From: an uncultured Alkaliphilus sp.
GTDB lineage: Bacteria; Bacillota; Clostridia; Peptostreptococcales; Natronincolaceae
Assembly (NCBI GenBank): GCA_938074565.1
Contig: CALJEQ010000035.1
Coordinates: 1-35,659, forward strand
Reading direction: 5' to 3'
DNA: 35,659 nucleotides
A model generated the notes under the pieces. The model made no database searches and was not told the origin of the DNA. It saw only the letters and a list, made by a program, of their open reading frames with translations. The number at the start of each line of letters is the position of its first letter. The stretch's first letter is position 1. Of this stretch, positions 29,572 to 35,659 are shown piece after piece. A program made the position numbers and the translations under genes.

Positions 29572-29637
29572 GTCTATTCCCCTTAAAATTATATGATATA
29601 TTCCTGTACTACTCTTTTTTCTTGCTTGTCTAGCCAT
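29567..29637 (-). pseudogene. REP-associated tyrosine transposase, N-terminal piece
   Basis: ATG at 29637 after AGGGTAATAAA; reads MARQARKKSSTGIYHIILRG, IDG, the classic start of this transposase family, then enters the prophage and stops after seven more codons (SVFYQKE). The rest lies at 156-1. This identifies the target gene and fixes the insertion to codon 24. Confidence 0.93.
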
Positions 29638-29651
29638 TTTATTACCCTATT

Positions 29652-29849
29652 CTAAAATAGCATATTGGTGTTTGAAGGACAATCGAAACGTCCCCTTGTA
29701 TTCTTTCTCATTGGTACTAAAAATCTTCCATTTACCATTTTCCCCTCAAGTTCTATTGTATTTATTCCATATACTTCTGTCTGGAGGCTTGATAATAAAA
29801 TAGTTGTAACTAATAATAACATTAGTAAAGCTCTCAATTTAATTTTCAT
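29652..29849 (-). pseudogene. Secreted copper-amine-oxidase-N-like protein, truncated by the transposase element
   Basis: ATG at 29849 follows AAGGGAATTTTGTA. The N-terminus is a signal peptide (MKIKLRALLMLLLVTTILLS, SLQTEVYG) followed by TIELEGKMVNGRFLVPMR, the 'VNGRxLVPxR' opening of the copper amine oxidase N-terminal-like fold. Right after PMR the frame runs into the transposase-element end (KNTRGRFDCPSNTNMLF) and stops. The remainder should lie beyond the left edge of the window if the element has not rearranged. Confidence 0.75.
29678..29701 (-). repeat. End repeat of the REP-associated transposase element, copy 1
   Basis: A 24-bp sequence with GAAACGTCCCCTTGTAT, 40 bp upstream of the transposase ATG. 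The same sequence with one change (C to T) lies in inverted orientation at 35376-35399, next to the 3' end of a second copy. These are the left and right ends of the same element type. Confidence 0.8.
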
Positions 29850-29997
29850 TACAAAATTCCCTTCTTTTTTAAGTTGTATATAACATATGTTGTACTTACT
29901 AAAAAACACTCTATAAATAATGCTTATATGTTACATACTTACTAAATTATAATGGAATTAATTTCAGCAACTAAATATTTAATATTTTAGTTTTTCA

Positions 29998-30336
29998 GTG
30001 CCTATGGATATATGGTATATAGAGCAATATGGTGACAATATTAAATTGGTTATAGATGATATAAAGAATAATCTTATTTCTGATGGATTTAAATGGTTTG
30101 AAAAGTATTCAAATATGGATACTGTGTTAGAAACACTATTGTACGAAAAAGAGGAGCTATATGGTACTTACGGATTTGGAAGAATTGGTTCTCCAATAAG
30201 TAACTACACAGGTGGATATATTGCACTTTCCATGGAAAAGTACAATTTAGCAAAATCTTTATTAGGTAAAGCAATCGATTCAAATTGTTTTAAATACGTA
30301 AAAGATATTATGAAAGAAGACTATGAAAATTTATAG
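29998..30336 (+). pseudogene. C-terminal fragment of a DUF4304-like protein
   Basis: Open frame with IWYIEQYGDNIKLVIDDIKN, then DGFKWFEKYSNMDTVLETLL, matching the end of DUF4304-type proteins ('...ALPWFEKHSDLEALLE'). The N-terminal half of the family is missing: a stop lies six codons before the GTG. It is likely a decaying remnant, though a start at GTG 29998 or ATG 30004 is possible. Function unknown. Confidence 0.55.
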
Positions 30337-30376
30337 TTATAATCTCTTATAATACGTCTTGCCAATGATATATCTA

Positions 30377-30934
30377 TTAGCCTTGACTCAATGCTTTGCC
30401 AGTATTATAGGCCTTTTTCATTGCCTTTTGATTGTTAGCAGCAACACCTGGTTCAATGCATTTTGTAACAATAACATCTTTAAAATGGTTAAGTCCCATA
30501 TCTTTAAAAACCTTTCTCATGTACTTAAAATATTTTTTAAAAAAGAACTCAAATGGAGCCGCCTGGGTATACACCATAACTAATCTTTTATTTCCATACC
30601 TTGGCTTATGATTTTCGTCAGTTAAAGGGTACATTCTATCCATAAATACTTTTGTCTGTCCTGACACCTGCCAGATATAAACAGGACTTCCTATGACTAC
30701 AGCATCAGCATCCTTTATATCTTCTATAATACTTCCCATAGCATCATCTATGGTACACATACCATCTTTCCTACAATTCATGCAGTTTTGACATCCTTTG
30801 ATGTCCATTTCATTAACATAGTATACTTTAGTACTAGCTCCTTTTTCAGTTACTCCCTTTAAAACCTCATTTACTGTGGCACTGACATTCCCTTCTCTCC
30901 TTGGACTTCCAACAATTCCTATGACTTTTTTCAT
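30377..30934 (-). CDS. Iron-sulfur flavoprotein, NADPH-dependent FMN reductase family
   Basis: 185 aa flavodoxin-like protein. The FMN phosphate loop is GSPRREGNVSATV (residues 9-21); GSPVYIWQVSGQTKVFMDR is the second flavin motif. C48, C51, C54 and C60 form the CX2CX2CX5C cluster of iron-sulfur flavoproteins, which bind a [4Fe-4S] cluster and move electrons or reduce quinones, oxygen or other small acceptors in anaerobes. Specific partner unknown. It is a single gene with no obvious operon. Confidence 0.88.
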   Translation of the reverse strand: MKKVIGIVGSPRREGNVSATVNEVLKGVTEKGASTKVYYVNEMDIKGCQNCMNCRKDGMCTIDDAMGSIIEDIKDADAVVIGSPVYIWQVSGQTKVFMDRMYPLTDENHKPRYGNKRLVMVYTQAAPFEFFFKKYFKYMRKVFKDMGLNHFKDVIVTKCIEPGVAANNQKAMKKAYNTGKALSQG

Positions 30935-31121
30935 ATTTACTAGCCTCCCCTATCTCTTAGTTTTAACGACTTATCATCACACAGTTTAAGTGGATTTTAA
31001 ATTACTTTATACTGAAAGTCTGGATTGAAATAATGTAGCATAATAAATTATTAATTCATTAATTCATTTAAACAAATTACCTCAAATCGCCCTTAATATT
31101 CAATTAGTATAAAAATCCTAC

Positions 31122-31799
31122 TTATAAGAGTTCTTTAACAGCTTCTACATCACATTTGTCACCATGGGATGTATAGAACATCTTTCCGCCCTCTTGTACA
31201 AGTCTTTGTAAGCTTTTCTTAATTTCATTTAGATCATTAGCTATAAAAGGAAGTTTTGCCTTTGACTTGTTCTGGGTTTGTTTACCTGTGATCATATCCC
31301 CAACTATCACTTCACCATTTTCTAAAATTATTGATATTGACCCATCAGTATGTCCTGGTGTATGAAGTATTTTACCTTTTATACCAAAATCACTTAAGTC
31401 CATCATATCCTCAACTTCAATATGGGGCTCAAACAAGACTGCTTTCGGTTCTTTCATTACCTTAAAAAGTAGTTTAGCTCCTAAGGTAATAGGTTTTACA
31501 GGAGTACTTTTTCCACTTCTTAAGTTTATTCCTTCTTTTTTATGGATAACAACCTTAGCACCAGTAAGTTCTTGTAGTTTTACTAACTCGCCTACATGGT
31601 CCGTATGGTTATGTGTAATTACTATTAATCCTATATCACTTGGTTCAATACTATGTTTATTAAAAAACTTTATAATCTTATCGTAATTCTTTGGCAAACC
31701 TGTATCTACTAATATATGTTTTTCTCCCTTTATTATAAAAGCTTTTACCATTCCCAATGAAATTTGAAGTACTTGCTGTTCCACTATTTTTACCTCCAC
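31122..31799 (-). CDS. MBL-fold metallo-hydrolase
   Basis: 225 aa with the full set of metal ligands: H63-N-H65-T-D67-H68 (THNHTDHVGE), H150 (HTPGHTDG), D168 (VGDM) and H212 (TSHGD). The fold resembles glyoxalase II-like and general MBL hydrolases; the substrate cannot be told. Start ATG at 31799 has AGTGGAGGTAAAA upstream. It lies between flanking single genes. Confidence 0.9.
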   Translation of the reverse strand: MEVKIVEQQVLQISLGMVKAFIIKGEKHILVDTGLPKNYDKIIKFFNKHSIEPSDIGLIVITHNHTDHVGELVKLQELTGAKVVIHKKEGINLRSGKSTPVKPITLGAKLLFKVMKEPKAVLFEPHIEVEDMMDLSDFGIKGKILHTPGHTDGSISIILENGEVIVGDMITGKQTQNKSKAKLPFIANDLNEIKKSLQRLVQEGGKMFYTSHGDKCDVEAVKELL

Positions 31800-32253
31800 T
31801 TATATTTTCTCCACCTTCTCAATAATTCTAAGCAAATATTATTTTTGTTACTAACACTTTTCCTATTGTTTACCTCCATAGTGGTGAGTAATATGGTTTT
31901 TATATGCGATTATAGTTAAACTTAATTATACTCCATTTTGGTGCTCAAAAATCTAGAAAAAGCCGATTTCGTTAGTGTGCTTATTATTAGTGTACTAATT
32001 AATTAGCGGAGTGTCAATGACTTTAAACCGAATTATTTAAATTCTCCAATATGTTTTAGTACACTTCAATTAGTTTAGATTTCGATTATAAGTAATAATC
32101 AATTTTCGGTTCATTACATTCTTTATAATTTTAAATCACTTCATTTTTTTTCCTTTACTATGCTTAATATCAATAATACTAAATTCTCTAAACTCTTTGC
32201 ATTTCAACTAAATTCCACAACAAATATTTAAAATTTTCCTAACTAGAAATAAA
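31800..32253. other. Intergenic region, no gene seen
   Basis: About 450 bp, very AT-rich, between the MBL hydrolase start and the terminator of the next gene. It should contain the hydrolase promoter. No ORF, tRNA or strong hairpin was identified. Short repeated AGTGTGCTTATTATTAGTG-like bits occur near 31975 but make no clear structure. Confidence 0.5.
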
Positions 32254-32296
32254 AAAACCTCCAAGGCAGAAAATTTATTTCTTCCTTGGAGGTTTT
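32254..32296 (-). terminator. Strong terminator after the secreted protein gene
   Basis: AAAACCTCCAAGG (32254-32266) and CCTTGGAGGTTTT (32284-32296) are perfect 13-bp arms with a 17-nt loop; on the minus strand TTTTTTTATTTC follows. It lies 67 bp past the stop of the 588-aa gene. Confidence 0.9.
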
Positions 32297-32362
32297 ATCT
32301 GTTAATTTCTTTTTCAACAAAAACACGGATGGTATTAATATATTTTCTTTTAATTTTTTTTT

Positions 32363-34129
32363 CTAACGAACTACTTTAACATTCTTTTCATAAATCCCCT
32401 CATAAATCATATATTCTCCATCAAATAAAGACTGACGAATAGGCTGATTTTCCAATTGTACCATTGACCCATTTTCTATTTTATATAGTCCTGCATCATA
32501 GCCAGTTATAATAACATAGATTCGTGATGGGTGGATGAAAAATTCTTTAACCTTTTTAGAGCTTATTAATGAATGTCCTCTAGTGGCTAAGGTATACTTG
32601 TAAAAACCATTAGATACTGTATAGTAGAAATTTTCATGATTATACTTAATCTTTGTTATTGGACTATTAACTACCATGGTTCTGTTGTTCCCCTCTAAAT
32701 CCATAGAATGTAGATAACTATTATTATCTACGTAGTAGATTTTATCCTTAACAATCCAAAATTGCGAGGTAGACTCTGTTAGCTTCTTTGTTTGATTCGT
32801 TGTGTTATTTATTTTATAAAGGCCTTGAGTCTTATTCGTCTTAGCTTCATACCCTATGGTATATAAATTACCATCTAATAGGGTAATTCCCATTGAAATG
32901 CTATATGATGTACCACCTTGTTCCGTTAAGGTTCTATTAATGTCATAAACATAACCAGCTTCCCCTAGCTTACTGATGGTTTTTGTTTTTTCATCATACA
33001 CAAATAAGTTATCCCCTGAAGGGTAGTTTTCCATGGTACTGTAATAAATTTTACCTTCTTCAAAAATCAAATTTGTAAATAACTTAGCATTCATTAATTT
33101 TTCTGATTTCCCATTTTCAATAGCAAATAGGGTATCATGTCCCATTGTAAAGTCACCATAATGGGCAGTTAAATAGGTTTTACCTGTTTTAGAAACCACC
33201 GTTGAAACCCATGTAGGAACCCCAAAATCACTGTTTAAATCTGCAACCTTAGTTTCCTTAAGCTCTTTTAAATTTAAGACATGCAAAGAAAATCTATTAT
33301 CATTCTTTTTAAAGTAATAGAAGGAATCCTTTACAAAGGGTTGTTGTAGACTAATATAACTTGGCATCTGCTTTACTAACACGGCATCCTTTCCTGCCTC
33401 GTGTCTATAAAGTTTTTGGGTAGTCATGTTTGTCTTAGCATCGTATTCATTGGATACATAATAGGTTTTTCCCTCAATATTAACAACTGCGTTAGGTGAA
33501 GCACTAGGATATATCTGCTTTCTAGGATCTTCTAATCTCATTTTCAAATCTTTTATAACTACTTCTGCTTTAGCATCACCTATGGCTAGGGAGTTATTTG
33601 AAATAAAAACTAATCCATTTTTGTAAGTAATTTGTTTTTTCAAGGCTTCTCCAATAGCTCTTACCGGAAGAACCATTCTTCCATCAATTTTTTCAGGTGT
33701 TGCTGATAATTCAATTGCCTCTCCATTGTAGATCATCTTTTTACTACCCACTTTTAAGTGGATCTTGATTTTCGCTTCAGTCCCGTGGCTATAGATTCCT
33801 TCTGCAAGTTTAGGTCTAGAATAACAATATAACATCACTTCATCGGGTTTTTTAGAGTCCCAATGGGCTTCCCATACTTCTTCTTCCTTTGATAAGGCAT
33901 AGGTCATTAAGCGAATAGGTAGATACGTTGTATTATTCTTAAGTACAACCTTATATGTATCTTGTATTAAAACATAAGTACCACCATTAAAAACCTTGTC
34001 TTGATAATTGATGGGTAAAGCGACTGTATCATTTAGTTGTTCCTCTAGGCTAATCTTAGTACTCCCTATAACAGAGGTTGTCGATAAACTAATTAATAAA
34101 AGAGACAGTAGTATTTTATTTTTTAGCAC
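32363..34129 (-). CDS. Secreted copper-amine-oxidase-N/beta-propeller protein, 588 aa
   Basis: Signal peptide (LLSLLLISLSTTSVIGS, about residues 1-23). Residues 55-185 form a copper amine oxidase N-terminal-like domain (TYLPIRLMTYAL, then KIDGRMVLPVRAIGEALKKQ), usually a surface-binding stalk, not a catalytic part. From about 200 to the end, repeated blocks such as YYVSNEYDAKTNMTTQKLYR, NNRTMVVNSPITKIKY and GNLYTIGYEAKT suggest a DUF5050-type beta-propeller. It has no oxidase active-site part. Start ATG at 34129 follows TTAAGGAGGATTTA. It is probably cell-surface located. Confidence 0.88.
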   Translation of the reverse strand: MLKNKILLSLLLISLSTTSVIGSTKISLEEQLNDTVALPINYQDKVFNGGTYVLIQDTYKVVLKNNTTYLPIRLMTYALSKEEEVWEAHWDSKKPDEVMLYCYSRPKLAEGIYSHGTEAKIKIHLKVGSKKMIYNGEAIELSATPEKIDGRMVLPVRAIGEALKKQITYKNGLVFISNNSLAIGDAKAEVVIKDLKMRLEDPRKQIYPSASPNAVVNIEGKTYYVSNEYDAKTNMTTQKLYRHEAGKDAVLVKQMPSYISLQQPFVKDSFYYFKKNDNRFSLHVLNLKELKETKVADLNSDFGVPTWVSTVVSKTGKTYLTAHYGDFTMGHDTLFAIENGKSEKLMNAKLFTNLIFEEGKIYYSTMENYPSGDNLFVYDEKTKTISKLGEAGYVYDINRTLTEQGGTSYSISMGITLLDGNLYTIGYEAKTNKTQGLYKINNTTNQTKKLTESTSQFWIVKDKIYYVDNNSYLHSMDLEGNNRTMVVNSPITKIKYNHENFYYTVSNGFYKYTLATRGHSLISSKKVKEFFIHPSRIYVIITGYDAGLYKIENGSMVQLENQPIRQSLFDGEYMIYEGIYEKNVKVVR

Positions 34130-34525
34130 ATTAAATCCTCCTTAATGATCCATATGAAACTTCATATTTTCTCATCTGTAGATTCATTAAATCATCAAAT
34201 ATTAATTCACACAATATCTATCATTACTAATATCAATTGTATCATATTGGTAACTGATTTTTAATTTCATCTACATTACATGTTTCTTACAATTGTGTAA
34301 CATCATCTTCTTTAACCTTTTAAATTAGCATTCTACTATTGTTTACTTACTTTCTTAAATATTTCCTAATCTGAAACTTTTCTGGAAAAACATCGAATTA
34401 TTGTTATAATAATGAAAATGTTGTAATTGTTTCGTAAGCGTAAAAGAGGTTCTTTCCAAAGTTATTAGATTTCAATGCATAAAATGAAATGATAATATAT
34501 TATTTATAACCCTAGTATTACTTAT
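34130..34525. other. Intergenic region, no gene seen
   Basis: About 400 bp between the secreted-protein start and the transposase pseudogene end. It is AT-rich and presumably holds the promoter of the 588-aa gene. No ORF, tRNA or strong hairpin seen. Confidence 0.5.
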
Positions 34526-35375
34526 TTATTTCAATGCTTCTAATTGCAGAACTTTATATTTTAGCATCTTAAAATGATTTCTTCCATACATAATTCTTTA
34601 ATCGTTTTGATTTTATTTACACTTCCTTCAGCTAATCCGTTATTATAGGAATAATCTATAGCATTTTTTACTGAATCATAATCTCCTTTAATACCCGTTA
34701 TAAAACTATTTATTTCTTTTAATCCTAGCGCATGTGCTTTTTCTATCCAAATGGGAAGTTCAGTACTCTTACGACTTGATAATAACTCCTTGAAATCGGA
34801 AATAGTTTGAGTAGTTTTAATAAGACAGGATGTTTTTTTATAATTTCATCTAGTTGCTCCTTTAACAACCCCTTGATTTTTTCTATTGGTTTATATAGCA
34901 ACTGATAGATTAGTCGCTTGTCAATCAACTCTGATGGTTCTTGATATTTAATCAAATCCTTAGTAATTCTTTTTTCCTTAGAAATAAATCCTCTTAGGGC
35001 TGCAACGCTTCCATTATATTCTTTAGAATGAAGTCTTTCTGTAATTTCTTCGTAAGTTATACCTTCTGCTCTTAATGTTAGTATTTCGTCTCTAAAGGGC
35101 ATTAACAGTCCTGGTCGACTAGTACCATATTGACCATGGACAGGACTATAACCTTCAGTAAGATAATTGTTTATACTGGTCATACTTATTCCTGTTAGTT
35201 TTGATATATCATGCTTTCCATGTCCTTCTTCATGTAACTGTTTAACTTTTTCCATCTTGTTATTTACTTTCTTAATGGCTTCTTTATGCTGTTTTCCTCT
35301 TTTTGTGTCTTGTTCTTCTGAAATATCACTGTCGTTGAAGCTACAATATTTACTTGCAGTTGTTGAGCCTTGTAG
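34526..35375 (-). pseudogene. ISL3-family transposase, truncated and frameshifted
   Basis: The reading starts with a fragment (KYCSFNDSDISEEQDTKRGK), then an HTH region LTGISMTSINNYLTEGY and RAEGITYEEITERLHSKEYN. It shifts by -1 at a run of seven A (34833-34839), continuing SCLIKTTQTISDFKELLSSR, then LPIWIEKAHALGLKEINSFI, GDYDSVKNAIDYSYNNGLAE, GSVNKIKTIKE. Near 34590 a second shift leads to MYGRNHFKMLKYKVLQLEAL. The ending 'NG..EG.VNKIK.IKR.MYGR..F.LL' is diagnostic of ISL3. The N-terminal part is cut off at the right by the inserted transposase element. Confidence 0.85.
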
Positions 35376-35399
35376 ATACAAGGGGACGTTTCAATTGTC
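35376..35399 (+). repeat. End repeat of the REP-associated transposase element, copy 2
   Basis: ATACAAGGGGACGTTTCAAT plus TGTC; the reverse complement of 29678-29701 with one mismatch. It overlaps the last codons and stop of the transposase on the minus strand, marking the 3' end of this second element, which sits inside the ISL3 gene. Confidence 0.8.
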
Positions 35400-35659
35400 T
35401 TGTTTTATTGCTCTTTCAATTATGCTTTTTCCTATCCCCATAACCCGTCCTATCTGACGAATACTTGCACCTGTTGTTTGATATATCTTCTTTATTATTA
35501 AATTTTTCTCCTTAGGCGACATCTCTTTAAATTCCTCTAAATTATACTGCTTATGGATTAATTCTTTTAAACTTGAATCTGTATACTTATTTAACGGTTT
35601 ACAATCTAAGCATTTATCATCATTTTTTCTATTCATAAAATTTACAAAATTATCTCTTG
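35391..35659 (-). CDS. REP-associated tyrosine transposase, C-terminal part (second copy, partial)
   Basis: The frame is open to the window edge, so the Met at 35636 is internal. It reads FVNFMNRKNDDKCLDCKPLN, then PKEKNLIIKKIYQTTGASIR, QIGRVMGIGKSIIERAIKQD. The C-terminal helical HTH end 'TGASIRQ..R..GIGKxIIERAIKQD' is typical of the Firmicute version of this family. The HUH catalytic part lies outside. No stop occurs in this part, so this copy may be intact. Confidence 0.88.
   Translation of the reverse strand, partial: RDNFVNFMNRKNDDKCLDCKPLNKYTDSSLKELIHKQYNLEEFKEMSPKEKNLIIKKIYQTTGASIRQIGRVMGIGKSIIERAIKQDN

Noticed and set aside
30359..30583. Plus-strand ORF overlapping the iron-sulfur flavoprotein gene
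   Set aside because: It lies opposite the C-terminal part of a clear flavoprotein and has no family features.

Overview
The window is low-GC DNA, probably from an anaerobic Clostridia-type Firmicute (Alkaliphilus/Clostridium-like). This rests on A+T-rich codon use, strong GGAGG-type ribosome binding sites, many TTG starts, PBSX/SPP1-type structural genes, secreted copper-amine-oxidase-N-like proteins and Firmicute REP-associated transposases. The genus cannot be fixed from sequence alone.

Almost all of it is one complete Mu-like transposable prophage, bases 157-29566 (29,410 bp). It begins TGTA and ends TACA, has imperfect terminal inverted repeats (22 of 33 positions), and is flanked by a 5-bp direct repeat CTTCC (152-156 and 29567-29571). 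It is inserted in a REP-associated tyrosine (Y1/HUH) transposase gene. The two gene halves, 29637-29567 and 156-1 on the minus strand, rejoin in frame when the prophage and one repeat copy are removed.

Read on the minus strand, from right to left, the prophage contains: a noncoding left end with several hairpins (29566-29121); a LexA-like CI repressor on the plus strand (28380-29120); a divergent early promoter with a repressor operator in its spacer (28294-28322); three very small early genes; a Ner/XRE-like regulator; a coiled-coil protein; the MuA-type DDE transposase; the MuB-type AAA+ ATPase; small ORFs; GemA (gp16); a three-domain amidase; small zinc-ribbon and unknown genes; and a Mor-family late activator. 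A strong terminator (19817-19856) separates this part from the late genes.

The late genes are: a holin-like protein; a membrane-anchored coiled-coil protein with an apparent ATT start; Mu-type gp26/gp27-like proteins; TerS-like HTH protein and TerL; SPP1-type portal and gp7/MuF; scaffold; capsid; connector and tail-completion proteins; and a PBSX/XkdK-T-like contractile tail (sheath, tube, tail-assembly chaperone with a -1 frameshift signal, tape measure, LysM protein, a frameshifted XkdQ-like hub, baseplate and fibre genes). A terminator at 202-250 ends the operon next to the right end. The phage therefore joins Mu replication and regulation to an SPP1-like head and a PBSX-like tail.

The right flank (29567-35659) is host DNA. 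It holds the 5' piece of the broken transposase, a secreted-protein gene cut by that transposase element, a DUF4304-like fragment, an iron-sulfur flavoprotein, an MBL-fold hydrolase, a secreted copper-amine-oxidase-N protein with a good terminator, an ISL3-family transposase pseudogene, and the 3' end of a second REP-associated transposase. The two transposase copies carry the same 24-bp end sequence in inverted orientation (29678-29701 and 35376-35399).
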